Shown here in pieces: positions 44,159 to 53,441 of a stretch of 64,000 bases of DNA. Positions within the stretch are counted from its first letter, which is position 1. Every line of letters begins with the position of its first letter. Below the pieces are notes generated by a model. That model did not search any database. It saw only the letters and a program-made list of their open reading frames with translations, and was not told the DNA's origin. The stretch comes from Pseudocitrobacter cyperus (GTDB taxonomy: Bacteria; Pseudomonadota; Gammaproteobacteria; Enterobacterales; Enterobacteriaceae), in assembly GCF_039889165.1 (NCBI RefSeq), contig NZ_JAYMYY010000001.1, forward strand, positions 992,001 through 1,056,000, in the 5' to 3' direction. Both the position numbers and the translations under genes were made by a program.

Positions 44159-45361
44159 ATGACTCAATTCGTGACACCTGTTCTGCATTCGTTGCTTGAT
44201 ACGGATGCCTACAAACTGCATATGCAGCAGGCCGTTTTCCACCACTATTACGACGTCAATGTCGCGGCGGAATTTCGCTGCCGTGGGGACGATCTGCTGG
44301 GCATTTATGCTGATGCCATTCGGGAACAGGTAGACGCTATGCGCTCGCTGAAGCTCAGTGATGATGAATATCACTGGTTAGCGGGGCTGCCCTTCTTTAA
44401 AGAAGATTACCTGAACTGGCTGCGCGATTTTCGCTATGACCCAACGCAGGTCACCGTCAGTAACGATAACGGCAAACTGAATATCCGCCTTGATGGCCCG
44501 TGGCGGGAAGTCATCATGTGGGAAGTACCGCTGCTGGCGGTCATCAGCGAGTTGGTTCACCGCTATCGTTCGCCGGAAGAAGGCGTGCCGCAGGCGCTGG
44601 AAATGCTGGAGCATAAACTCGCTGATTTTACGCGTATGACCGCAGACCTCGATATGTCAGCATTCCGCCTGATGGATTTTGGTACCCGTCGTCGCTTTTC
44701 ACGCGAAGTACAGGAAGCGATTGTCGGACGTTTACAGCAGGAGCCGTGGTTTACCGGCACCAGCAACTATGATCTTGCGCGCCGTCTGAGCCTCACCCCA
44801 ATGGGCACCCAGGCGCATGAGTGGTTCCAGGCCCACCAGCAAATCAGCCCGGATCTGGCGACCAGCCAGCGGGCGGCGCTTGCTGCCTGGCTGAAAGAAT
44901 ATCCGGATCAACTGGGCATTGCGCTTACCGACTGCATCACGATGGACGCATTCCTGCGCGATTTTGGCCCGGAGTTCGCTACCCGTTACCAGGGTCTGCG
45001 CCACGATTCCGGCGACCCGGTTGAGTGGGGCGAAAAAGCGATTGCCCACTATGAGAAACTGGGTATCGACCCGCACAGCAAAGTGCTGGTGTTCTCTGAT
45101 AATCTCGATTTACCGAAAGCGGTCGACCTTTATCGTCACTTCTCCTCACGGGTGAATCTGAGTTTTGGCATTGGTACCCGCCTCACCTGTGACATCCCCC
45201 AGGTGAAACCACTAAATATTGTCATTAAGCTGGTGGAATGCAATGGCAAGCCGGTGGCAAAACTCTCTGATAGCCCCGGGAAAACCATCTGTCATGACAA
45301 AGCATTTGTACGCGCTTTGCGCAAAGCCTTCGACCTGCCGCAGGTGAAAAAGGCGAGTTAA
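44159..45361 (+). CDS. pncB: Nicotinate phosphoribosyltransferase
   Basis: This 400-residue cytoplasmic enzyme joins nicotinate and PRPP to form nicotinate mononucleotide in NAD salvage. Active-site segments LLDTDAYKLHMQQAVFHHY, FGTRRRFSREVQ, GTSNYDLARR and RHDSGDPVEWGEKAI are those of PncB. ATG 44159 (MTQFVTPV) gives the E. coli length. The ribosome site AGAGGA lies somewhat far from it; a TTG at 44150 would be better spaced and add three residues, and the ATG at 44144 is too close. Confidence 0.96.
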   Translation: MTQFVTPVLHSLLDTDAYKLHMQQAVFHHYYDVNVAAEFRCRGDDLLGIYADAIREQVDAMRSLKLSDDEYHWLAGLPFFKEDYLNWLRDFRYDPTQVTVSNDNGKLNIRLDGPWREVIMWEVPLLAVISELVHRYRSPEEGVPQALEMLEHKLADFTRMTADLDMSAFRLMDFGTRRRFSREVQEAIVGRLQQEPWFTGTSNYDLARRLSLTPMGTQAHEWFQAHQQISPDLATSQRAALAAWLKEYPDQLGIALTDCITMDAFLRDFGPEFATRYQGLRHDSGDPVEWGEKAIAHYEKLGIDPHSKVLVFSDNLDLPKAVDLYRHFSSRVNLSFGIGTRLTCDIPQVKPLNIVIKLVECNGKPVAKLSDSPGKTICHDKAFVRALRKAFDLPQVKKAS

Positions 45362-45527
45362 TCATCAAGGGGAGCCTTTCGGCTCCCTTCTTCTTTATTA
45401 ATTTCTGAAATCTCCCCTTCACAGTGCGAAATCTGCTTGTCTGATGGCGGATGACAGGTAACATAGATATCTCCCTTATTTAGGGAGCAACTTATTCTTT
45501 ATTGGACAACTTAACAGAGAGACTATT

Positions 45528-46928
45528 ATGAGCGTTGTGCCTGTAGCCGACGTACTCCAGGGCCGTGCCGCCGTTGACAGCGAAGTCACCGTGCGCGGAT
45601 GGGTGCGTACTCGCCGAGATTCAAAAGCTGGCTTTTCCTTCCTGGCCGTCTATGACGGTTCCTGCTTTGATCCTGTACAGGCCGTTATTAATAATTCTCT
45701 GCCCAATTACAATCAGGAAGTGTTGCGTCTGACCACCGGGTGTTCCGTTATCATCACCGGTAAAGTCGTGGCGTCTCAGGGCCAGGGCCAGAGCTTTGAA
45801 ATCCAGGCAAGCAGCGTGGAAGTCACTGGTTGGGTGGAAGATCCGGACACCTACCCGATGGCGGCCAAACGTCACAGCATCGAATACCTGCGTGAAGTGG
45901 CGCACCTGCGTCCGCGCACCAACCTGATTGGCGCGGTTGCGCGCGTTCGCCATACTCTGGCGCAGGCGCTGCATCGTTTCTTCGACGAACAGGGTTTCTT
46001 CTGGGTGTCCACCCCGCTGATTACGGCATCTGATACGGAAGGCGCAGGCGAAATGTTCCGCGTCTCGACGCTGGATATGGAAAACCTGCCGCGTAACGAT
46101 CAGGGCAAAGTTGACTATGACAAAGACTTCTTCGGTAAAGAGTCTTTCCTGACCGTTTCCGGTCAGTTGAACGGCGAGACCTACGCCTGCGCGCTGTCAA
46201 AAATCTACACCTTTGGCCCGACCTTCCGTGCGGAAAACTCCAACACCAGCCGTCACCTGGCTGAGTTCTGGATGCTGGAGCCGGAAGTGGCGTTTGCCGA
46301 CCTGGAAGATAACGCCGCGCTGGCGGAAGCGATGCTGAAATATGTCTTCAAAGCCGTGCTTGAAGAACGTATGGATGACATGAAGTTCTTCGCTGAGCGT
46401 GTGGACAAAGAAGCCATTGAACGTCTGCAACGCTTTATCGAAGCTGACTTTGCGCAGGTGGATTACACCGACGCGGTCACTATCCTCGAAAACTGCGGTC
46501 AGACCTTCGAAAACCCGGTTTACTGGGGCGTTGACCTCTCTTCCGAACACGAACGCTATCTCGCTGAGAAACACTTCAAAGCGCCGGTGGTTGTGAAAAA
46601 CTATCCGAAAGAGATCAAGGCGTTCTACATGCGTCTTAACGACGACGGTAAAACCGTCGCGGCGATGGACGTGCTGGCCCCGGGCATTGGTGAAATCATC
46701 GGTGGTTCCCAGCGTGAAGAGCGCCTGGACGTGCTGGATGCCCGTATGGCAGAAATGGGACTCAACAAAGAAGACTACTGGTGGTACCGCGACCTGCGTC
46801 GCTACGGCACCGTTCCTCACTCTGGCTTCGGTCTGGGCTTCGAACGTCTGATTGCCTACGTGACTGGCGTACAAAACGTCCGTGACGTGATTGCATTCCC
46901 AAGAACGCCGCGTAACGCCAGCTTCTAA
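45528..46928 (+). CDS. asnS: Asparaginyl-tRNA synthetase
   Basis: This 466-residue class IIb synthetase charges tRNA-Asn. An N-terminal OB-fold anticodon-binding domain (about 1-115, VTVRGWVRTRRDSKAGFSFL) precedes the catalytic domain. Motif 2 is seen at FGPTFRAENSNTSRHLAEFWMLEPE and motif 3 at GFGLGFERLIAYVTG near the C-terminus. Length equals E. coli AsnS. A terminator follows at 46946-46971. Confidence 0.98.
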   Translation: MSVVPVADVLQGRAAVDSEVTVRGWVRTRRDSKAGFSFLAVYDGSCFDPVQAVINNSLPNYNQEVLRLTTGCSVIITGKVVASQGQGQSFEIQASSVEVTGWVEDPDTYPMAAKRHSIEYLREVAHLRPRTNLIGAVARVRHTLAQALHRFFDEQGFFWVSTPLITASDTEGAGEMFRVSTLDMENLPRNDQGKVDYDKDFFGKESFLTVSGQLNGETYACALSKIYTFGPTFRAENSNTSRHLAEFWMLEPEVAFADLEDNAALAEAMLKYVFKAVLEERMDDMKFFAERVDKEAIERLQRFIEADFAQVDYTDAVTILENCGQTFENPVYWGVDLSSEHERYLAEKHFKAPVVVKNYPKEIKAFYMRLNDDGKTVAAMDVLAPGIGEIIGGSQREERLDVLDARMAEMGLNKEDYWWYRDLRRYGTVPHSGFGLGFERLIAYVTGVQNVRDVIAFPRTPRNASF

Positions 46929-46945
46929 CGCTCCGCACTCGCATC

Positions 46946-46971
46946 AAGGCCAGCATACACTGGCCTTTTTT
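46946..46971 (+). terminator. Terminator after asnS
   Basis: AAGGCCAG and CTGGCCTT pair around a CATACA loop, followed by six T residues. Confidence 0.88.
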
Positions 46972-47527
46972 GTGCCCTTAACGTAAATCTTCGTCAATTA
47001 CCTTAAGGATCAACCCCCTACGCTACGTAGTTTGTTACATCACATTTCTGTTAACGTTTATGCACAAAAAACGTGCAATTTCTTATGGATTTTAGAAATA
47101 CCTGAGTCGATAGCATTATTTTTAAGCGAAATCATCGGCGCTCTGATACTTAATTTTAACATCTTTGGCAGCTCACATTTACACCAACACGAGCAATAAA
47201 CAACCAACAACACAATTAAAGATAAGAAATTCATATAGATATCTACTATTTCACTAAATACTTCCTTAACCCCAACAGAACTTTGAGTTGCTTCACAAAG
47301 TTCCTTGTTTTTAACTTTTTGTTACACATAATTTCTTTCTGTTACTTAATTAGGATATTTGTAGCACTTTCAGGCTAGCGAAACGGTAGTTTGAATGGAA
47401 ATATGCCTCTCAGACACAAAAAGACACCAAACTATCATCAATGTTTCTGTAAATTTTTATTGACAGAGGTTATTGGCGGCAGTGGCGAGTGTCGATATAA
47501 AAAAAAACCTAATGAGGGTAATAAATA
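46972..47527 (+). promoter_or_regulatory. ompF upstream control region and leader
   Basis: This is about 556 bp, very AT-rich. The proximal part follows E. coli ompF closely: OmpR-type direct repeats with GTTACA and GTTACT cores (about 47315-47347), a -10-like GATATT (47354-47359), then a leader of about 110 nt ending in GAGGGTAATAAATA. In E. coli the leader near the start codon pairs with the sRNA MicF. The distal part (46972-47300) holds no gene; far-upstream OmpR or IHF sites are likely but were not located. Confidence 0.7.
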
Positions 47528-48610
47528 ATGATGAAGCGCAATATCCTGGCAGCGGTGATCCCTGCCCTGCTGGTAGCCGGTGCAGCTAATGCTGCAGAAA
47601 TCTACAACAAAAACGGCAACAAACTGGACTTTTACGGCAAAATGGTCGGTGAGCATGTGTGGACCACCAATGGTGACACCAGCAACTCTGATACCACCTA
47701 TGCCCGTATTGGTGTGAAAGGGGAAACTCAAATTAACGAGCAACTGACCGGCTACGGTCAGTGGGAATACAACATGGATGCATCCAATGTTGAAGGTTCC
47801 CAGGGCACAAAAACCCGTCTGGCCTTCGCCGGTCTGAAAGCCGGTGAGTTTGGTTCTTTTGATTACGGTCGTAACTATGGCGCTATCTACGACGTTGAAT
47901 CCGCAACCGATATGCTGGTTGAATGGGGCGGCGACGGCTGGAACTACACCGATAACTTCATGACTGCGCGTACCAACGGTGTGGCAACCTACCGTAACTC
48001 TGACTTCTTCGGCCTGGTCGATGGTCTGAGCTTCGCGCTGCAGTATCAGGGCAAAAACGAAGACCGCAACATTCAGAAGCAGAACGGTGATGGCATCAGC
48101 ACCTCTGCCACCTGGGCATTTGGTGAAGGTTTCGCGGTTTCTGCGGGCTATGCTAACTCCAATCGTACCCTCGACCAGAAAACCCAGGCTAACAGCGCCG
48201 GCGGCGATAAAGCTGAAGCATGGGCAACGTCTGCGAAGTACGATGCAAATAACGTCTACGCTGCGGTCATGTATTCCCAGACTTACAACATGACGCCGGA
48301 AGATACAGGCTTTGCCAACAAAACCCAGAACATTGAAGCAGTGGTTCAGTACCAGTTCGACTTCGGCCTGCGTCCCTCCGTTGGCTACGTTCAGTCAAAA
48401 GGTAAAAACCTCGCTTCCCGTCCTGGCTTCGACGGCGGCACTGCTGACCTGCTGAAATATATCGAAGTAGGCACCTGGTACTACTTCAACAAAAACATGA
48501 ACGTCTACGCTGCGTATAAATTTAACCTGCTGGACGACAACGAATACACCGCGGCTACCGGCTTGTCTACCGACGACCAGGCGGCAGTGGGTATCGTGTA
48601 TCAGTTCTAA
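47528..48610 (+). CDS. ompF: Outer membrane porin OmpF (OmpK35-like)
   Basis: This is a general diffusion porin of 360 residues, forming trimers in the outer membrane. The 22-residue signal peptide ends AANA before AEIYNKNGNKLDFYGK. The constriction-loop PEFGG region of E. coli OmpF is replaced by VEWGGDGWNY, as in Klebsiella OmpK35. The C-terminus ends in the Phe needed for assembly (GIVYQF). Two ATGs start the frame, as in E. coli. Expression is expected to fall at high osmolarity through OmpR and MicF. Confidence 0.96.
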   Translation: MMKRNILAAVIPALLVAGAANAAEIYNKNGNKLDFYGKMVGEHVWTTNGDTSNSDTTYARIGVKGETQINEQLTGYGQWEYNMDASNVEGSQGTKTRLAFAGLKAGEFGSFDYGRNYGAIYDVESATDMLVEWGGDGWNYTDNFMTARTNGVATYRNSDFFGLVDGLSFALQYQGKNEDRNIQKQNGDGISTSATWAFGEGFAVSAGYANSNRTLDQKTQANSAGGDKAEAWATSAKYDANNVYAAVMYSQTYNMTPEDTGFANKTQNIEAVVQYQFDFGLRPSVGYVQSKGKNLASRPGFDGGTADLLKYIEVGTWYYFNKNMNVYAAYKFNLLDDNEYTAATGLSTDDQAAVGIVYQF

Positions 48611-48639
48611 TCAGTACGCCACTTTGTTATATGCATAAG

Positions 48640-48664
48640 AAACAGGGCTTCGGCCCTGTTTTTC
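48640..48664 (+). terminator. Terminator after ompF
   Basis: AAACAGGGC and GCCCTGTTT pair around a stable TTCG tetraloop, followed by TTTTT. Confidence 0.88.
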
Positions 48665-48796
48665 TCATTTCAGCCAGTGAATAATCGCGACTTTTGAAAA
48701 GGCTCGCGCTTTTCATTGCAAACGGTTGGCATTTTGTAAATCTACCGTTAACCTGATAGCGGATTTCTCCAAGTCACCCATAAATGGAACCTCGTC

Positions 48797-49987
48797 ATGT
48801 TTGAGAACATTACAGCCGCCCCTGCCGACCCTATTCTGGGTCTGGCCGATCTGTTTCGTGCCGATGACCGCCCGAGCAAAATCAACCTCGGGATTGGAGT
48901 TTACAAAGATGAAACCGGTAAAACCCCGGTTCTGACCAGCGTAAAAAAAGCAGAGCTTTATCTGCTGGAAAATGAAACAACCAAAAATTATCTCGGCATT
49001 GATGGTATCCCGGAATTTGGTCGCTGCACTCAGGAGCTGCTGTTCGGTAAAGGAAGTGAAATCGTCAACGCTAAACGTGCGCGCACGGCGCAAACGCCAG
49101 GCGGTACGGGCGCGCTTCGCGTCGCGGCGGATTTCCTCGCCAAAAACACCAGTGCAAAACGTATTTGGGTAAGCAACCCAAGCTGGCCGAACCATAAAGG
49201 CGTCTTTAACGCTGCGGGTCTGGAAGTTTGTGAATATGACTACTATGACGCACAGAATCATGCGCTCAATTTTGATGGCCTTATCGCCAGTCTGAGCCAT
49301 GCACAGGCGGGCGATGTGGTTCTGTTCCACGGCTGCTGTCATAACCCAACCGGTATCGATCCAACCCTGGAACAGTGGCAACAACTGGCGAAACTCTCTG
49401 CCGAAAAAGGCTGGCTGCCGCTGTTTGACTTCGCCTACCAGGGCTTTGCCCGGGGTCTGGAAGAAGATGCTGAAGGTCTGCGCGCGTTCGCTGCGCTGCA
49501 TGATGAGCTGATTGTCGCCAGCTCCTACTCCAAAAACTTCGGTCTGTACAATGAGCGCGTCGGTGCCTGTACGCTGGTGACGGCTAATGCTGAAAACGCC
49601 GATCGCGCCTTCAGCCAGATGAAATCCGTTATTCGCGCCAACTACTCCAACCCACCGGCTCACGGTGCGTCCGTTGTCGCCACTATTCTCAGCAATGACG
49701 CCCTGCGCGCCATCTGGGAGCAGGAACTGACCGACATGCGTCAACGCATTCAACGTATGCGTCTGCTGTTCGTCAACACGCTGCAGGAGAAAGGCGCTAA
49801 CCGTGACTTCACCTTTATCACCAAACAGAATGGGATGTTCTCGTTCAGCGGCCTGACCAAAGATCAGGTGCTGCGTCTGCGTGAAGAATTTGGGGTGTAT
49901 GCGGTAGCTTCTGGCCGTATCAACGTCGCCGGGATGACGCCAGATAACATGGCTCCGCTGTGTGAAGCGATTGTCGCCGTGTTATAA
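48797..49987 (+). CDS. aspC: Aspartate aminotransferase
   Basis: This 396-residue PLP enzyme interconverts aspartate/2-oxoglutarate and oxaloacetate/glutamate and also acts on aromatic amino acids. The PLP-lysine segment SSYSKNFGLYNERVGA, the cofactor loop PGGTGALR and the substrate Arg region near the C-terminus are present. Length equals E. coli AspC. ATG 48797 lies after the conserved upstream region; a terminator follows at 50001. Confidence 0.98.
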   Translation: MFENITAAPADPILGLADLFRADDRPSKINLGIGVYKDETGKTPVLTSVKKAELYLLENETTKNYLGIDGIPEFGRCTQELLFGKGSEIVNAKRARTAQTPGGTGALRVAADFLAKNTSAKRIWVSNPSWPNHKGVFNAAGLEVCEYDYYDAQNHALNFDGLIASLSHAQAGDVVLFHGCCHNPTGIDPTLEQWQQLAKLSAEKGWLPLFDFAYQGFARGLEEDAEGLRAFAALHDELIVASSYSKNFGLYNERVGACTLVTANAENADRAFSQMKSVIRANYSNPPAHGASVVATILSNDALRAIWEQELTDMRQRIQRMRLLFVNTLQEKGANRDFTFITKQNGMFSFSGLTKDQVLRLREEFGVYAVASGRINVAGMTPDNMAPLCEAIVAVL

Positions 49988-50000
49988 GCGATGAAACGAT

Positions 50001-50029
50001 AAAAAAAGCCGCTTAAGCGGCTTTTTTTT
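50001..50029. terminator. Bidirectional terminator between aspC and gloC
   Basis: AAAAAAAGCCGCTT and AAGCGGCTTTTTTT form a perfect palindrome with A and T runs on both sides. Confidence 0.9.
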
Positions 50030-50032
50030 GAT

Positions 50033-50680
50033 TTACCAGACCGGCATCTCATCCTGTAAAAACGGATTGTGCAGCCGCTCATAACCGAGCGTCGACAGCG
50101 GCCCGTGACCGGGAATAAACGTGACGTCATCGCCCAGCGGCAACAGCTTACGTTTAATCGCGTCGATCAATTGCGCATGGTCGCCGCGCGGAAAATCGCT
50201 GCGCCCCACCCCGCCTTTAAAGATAACATCACCGGAAATCAACAAACGTGCCGCATCGTCGAAGAAGACGATATGCCCCGGCGTATGGCCTGGACAATGG
50301 AGCACCTGCAACTTCACGTTACCCACGCTAACGGTTTCGCCTTCATTCAGCCAGCGATCGGGCGTCAGGGGCTGACACTCTTCAAGGCCAAACATCCGGC
50401 TCTGTTGCGGTAATCCCTGTAACCAGAACTCATCTTCTTTTTCCGGCCCAATCACGGGAATACCGTAATGCGCAGCCAGCTCCGCCGCCGCGCCTACGTG
50501 ATCAAGATGCCCGTGAGTGAGCAAAATCTGAACCAGGGTGACGCCAGCGGCCTCCACCTGCTCTTTGATTTTCTCCGCGTCACCGCCCGGATCGACCAGC
50601 GCCGCAAGTTTCGTTTGCTCGCACCAAATCAATGAACAGTTCTGCGCGAACGCGGTAACCGGAATAATACGATAGTTCAT
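50033..50680 (-). CDS. gloC: Hydroxyacylglutathione hydrolase (type II glyoxalase II)
   Basis: This 215-residue cytoplasmic metallo-beta-lactamase-fold enzyme splits S-lactoylglutathione in methylglyoxal detoxification; E. coli YcbL (GloC) is the reference. The metal motif THGHLDHVG (HxHxDH), later HCPGHTPGHI, SGDVIFKGGVGRSDFPRG and PGHGPLST are all present. It lies 15 bp after mepK on the same strand. Confidence 0.94.
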   Translation of the reverse strand: MNYRIIPVTAFAQNCSLIWCEQTKLAALVDPGGDAEKIKEQVEAAGVTLVQILLTHGHLDHVGAAAELAAHYGIPVIGPEKEDEFWLQGLPQQSRMFGLEECQPLTPDRWLNEGETVSVGNVKLQVLHCPGHTPGHIVFFDDAARLLISGDVIFKGGVGRSDFPRGDHAQLIDAIKRKLLPLGDDVTFIPGHGPLSTLGYERLHNPFLQDEMPVW

Positions 50681-50695
50681 AAGGCTCCTGTTTCG

Positions 50696-51247
50696 TTACC
50701 AGTGCCGCACCGGCCCGGTATCAATATGCACAAAGTTGCTACGTGGGTAGTATCCTACACCACCTGCGCGCATAGATAACGCGGCTTTGCGAATATTGCT
50801 TAACGAAACACCTTCAATATGAAAATCCATCGCCCGTCCTTTCGTGTGGTAGCTGTTTTTTGCTACACCACGGCTATGGGCACGTAATTCATTATTCGTA
50901 TCAATGGCGCGATAGCCAGAGATTAACTGTACCGGGCGATTAGAGCCTAAAAGGCCCTGTAATCGATAAAGCTGATCGAATAATGAAGGGTCGATAGAGG
51001 TTATTTTATTCGCGCGAAAATCACGGAAGAAATGATTGAGTTTTGCTAATTCATCCTGAATATAGCCTCTGCCGTCAAAAAACTCGGCTTTAATCAACTC
51101 ACCCGTATGGAGATTGTTCAGCGTCAGGATCCGCGGACGTGGGGTCGAGAGGGTAGCAAGTGCCGGCGTCGGCAAGATGGCAGCAGCGCCCAGCGCAGCC
51201 CCACCCAGCGCCAGCAGTTTGCGGCGATTAGCGTCAAATTTGTCCAT
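50696..51247 (-). CDS. mepK: Murein endopeptidase MepK
   Basis: This 183-residue periplasmic enzyme cleaves mDap-mDap 3-3 cross-links in peptidoglycan; E. coli MepK (YcbK) is the reference. A twin-arginine signal peptide (ANRRKLLALGGAALGAAA) is followed by a peptidase M15/DUF882 domain. The zinc-site segments are SYHTKGRAMDFHIEG and SNFVHIDTGPVRHW. ATG 51247 (MDKFDANRRK) is the family start; the longer frame to 51289 is rejected. Its gene is next to ldtD, which makes the bonds it cuts. Confidence 0.94.
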   Translation of the reverse strand: MDKFDANRRKLLALGGAALGAAAILPTPALATLSTPRPRILTLNNLHTGELIKAEFFDGRGYIQDELAKLNHFFRDFRANKITSIDPSLFDQLYRLQGLLGSNRPVQLISGYRAIDTNNELRAHSRGVAKNSYHTKGRAMDFHIEGVSLSNIRKAALSMRAGGVGYYPRSNFVHIDTGPVRHW

Positions 51248-51429
51248 GATAATCAGGTCTACAAGTAAATGTGATCGAAATTTATGCACTTCTGGCGCAC
51301 GTAGGGCACCTTACCGGGCATTACTGCCAGCGTCAAGGCGACCATCCCAGCGCAACCCGCGCCGCCAGGGCTTTCCGGGGCGAAGGTTACGACATAGATA
51401 CGACCACTAAATTACCTGAACTACTTCAT

Positions 51430-53226
51430 TTATCTGATTAATTGTTCCGCTTTTGGCAAAATTTGTGCGCCAGATCGCGCTGTCACATCATAATTGTAAA
51501 TATCTGTACGATATTGTGTCCTTCCGTCAGCATCCACAAAAGCGGTGAGGTAATAAAGATTCACCGGGATATTTTGACGAATATTCACGTAGCGCGTATT
51601 CCCCTGTTTTAATGCATCGGAAATACGAGCATCATTCCAGCCCGCGTCACCTAATAGCATACTGGCAAGTTCAGATGCCTTATTCACACGAACGCAACCT
51701 GAACTTAACGCCCGGCTATCTTTCTGGAACAAATTATGGTTCGGGGTATCGTGCAAATAAATGGCATCCGAACTTGGCATATTGAATTTATAGCGGCCCA
51801 GGGAATTACGCGGCCCCGGCGCCTGCTGGAAGCGGAACGGCAAATTGGAGGCGGTAATCGTTGACCAGTCCACTCGCCATGGGTCGATAGTCTCACTGCT
51901 GCTCCAGCCGCGCATCATCGTATAGTTATGCCGCTCCAGATAGCCGGGGTCATTGCGCAATTTCGGCAGGATATCGTTACGCGCCAGAGTCGGCGGCACA
52001 TTCCATGGCGGGTTCACCACCACATTATTCAGCGCACTGCTCATCATCGGCGTTTTGCGATCAGGTCGACCGACAATTACCCGGGAAGACAACACCTGGT
52101 TGCCATCAAGGTAATAGACCAGCGAATAGGCTGGAATATTAACCATAATGCCGGTAGAGAGCGTCCCTGGCAGCAGACGCAGACGCTGAATATTCAGGGC
52201 AACCACTCCCGCACGTTCAGCACTGGAAAGATTCAACGCATCACGCGTGGCTCCGCCAATCACGCCATCGCTGCCCAGCCCCTGAGATTTCTGGAAGCGC
52301 TTAACGGCCTCCACCAGCGTGGCATCATAGGCCGCAGGCCCCGATTTAGCGGTTTTAGTTTTTGCCGATGGGCTGACCGCAGGTTCATCACCTGGCAACG
52401 CAATGTTCGGCCCGGAATCCAGCATCCCGTTGCGTTGTAAAATCTCACGCAGCGCAGGCACATCGCTGCTCCACTGACCGGGACGTAAAGAGGCTCCCGT
52501 CTTCAGTTTCGGCCAGGGTTTAACATCGGATAACAGCGACAGCAGCGTCTGATGCATCGCCTGATATTGCGGGTGCTGTGGCTCAAGCCCGGCAAGAAAT
52601 TGCGGCAATGTCCCTTCAGCCAGCGCCAGTTGCCACTGATTGATGACCGACAGCGGCGGCGTCGCCATGGTGTAAGGTTTCGCGCTGTAGAGCCAGCGAT
52701 TCCCCTGAACGGGGATCCCGCTGATAAAGTGCAGGTAGCCCATCAGGGCATCTGACAGCACAACATCGCGCGCCATGCCACTGACGGCAGGGTCGGTCAG
52801 TAACTCAACCCATTTAGTAAACTGCGGCTGAAAACCGGCGATGGCGACTTCGGCCAGTTGTTGCTGAAACGCACGCACCGCATCACGATTTTCCCACATC
52901 GGTTTCATCTCGTGAGCGGCGTAGAGCGTGACCAGCGGATTCAGATAGACAGGCGTATAGCCAGCAGGGAGCCATGATTGAATATCAGCGCGGCTTTTCG
53001 CCGCCGCGCCTTCAGGGAGCGGTTGAGTCCCTAACAGATTCGCCATAACGGAGGCCTGGCTTCCCGGCACAGCCAGCGCAGGCGCCGTTTCAGCGACCGT
53101 GGCGGAACTGTCTGAAGGCACAACTTCTGGCTCATCGGCCTGAGCGTTAAACAGTGGAGCAAACGCCATTGCCAGACAGATGCTCAATGTCGACAATCGA
53201 CAACTCTTCATTTTATTAAGCAACAT
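51430..53226 (-). CDS. ldtD: L,D-transpeptidase LdtD
   Basis: This 598-residue periplasmic enzyme makes 3-3 cross-links in murein, which matters under envelope stress and for beta-lactam bypass. An N-terminal signal peptide (LSICLAMAFAPLFNAQA), a scaffold domain, a peptidoglycan-binding segment (VKRFQKSQGLGSDGVIGGATRDALN) and the YkuD domain with catalytic Cys in SSGCVRVN and His in LHDTPNHN are visible. The start MLLNKMKSC at 53226 resembles E. coli MLLNMM; the open frame extends to 53346. The linker before the PG-binding part is shorter than in E. coli (615 residues). Confidence 0.94.
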   Translation of the reverse strand: MLLNKMKSCRLSTLSICLAMAFAPLFNAQADEPEVVPSDSSATVAETAPALAVPGSQASVMANLLGTQPLPEGAAAKSRADIQSWLPAGYTPVYLNPLVTLYAAHEMKPMWENRDAVRAFQQQLAEVAIAGFQPQFTKWVELLTDPAVSGMARDVVLSDALMGYLHFISGIPVQGNRWLYSAKPYTMATPPLSVINQWQLALAEGTLPQFLAGLEPQHPQYQAMHQTLLSLLSDVKPWPKLKTGASLRPGQWSSDVPALREILQRNGMLDSGPNIALPGDEPAVSPSAKTKTAKSGPAAYDATLVEAVKRFQKSQGLGSDGVIGGATRDALNLSSAERAGVVALNIQRLRLLPGTLSTGIMVNIPAYSLVYYLDGNQVLSSRVIVGRPDRKTPMMSSALNNVVVNPPWNVPPTLARNDILPKLRNDPGYLERHNYTMMRGWSSSETIDPWRVDWSTITASNLPFRFQQAPGPRNSLGRYKFNMPSSDAIYLHDTPNHNLFQKDSRALSSGCVRVNKASELASMLLGDAGWNDARISDALKQGNTRYVNIRQNIPVNLYYLTAFVDADGRTQYRTDIYNYDVTARSGAQILPKAEQLIR

Positions 53227-53387
53227 CCCTTGCCCCCTGTTATTGCTTTGGTGCTCGTCAATAACGAGCTTACTGTCAGTATATAAAAGCAAAAAAGTTT
53301 TTGCCTGACCAAGTGTAAAGAAGTCTAAAGATAATACCTCTTCCACTCCTAAAAGCAGATAGCTAAATGGGGCTTAAACCCTGAATA

Positions 53388-53420
53388 AGAAAAAACCCGG
53401 CGGCTTTCGCGCACCGGGTT
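53388..53420 (-). terminator. Terminator after the muk operon
   Basis: AACCCGG and CCGGGTT flank an inner GCG/CGC stem. On the minus strand TTTTTTCTT follows. It lies between mukB and ldtD. Confidence 0.8.
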
Positions 53421-53441
53421 CCATATTTACGCCCTTTTACA

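Noticed and set aside
48713..49753. Long open frame of 346 codons on the minus strand
   Set aside because: It lies antisense to aspC, which is certain. Its sequence resembles no protein and it has no ribosome site; it is a by-product of codon bias.
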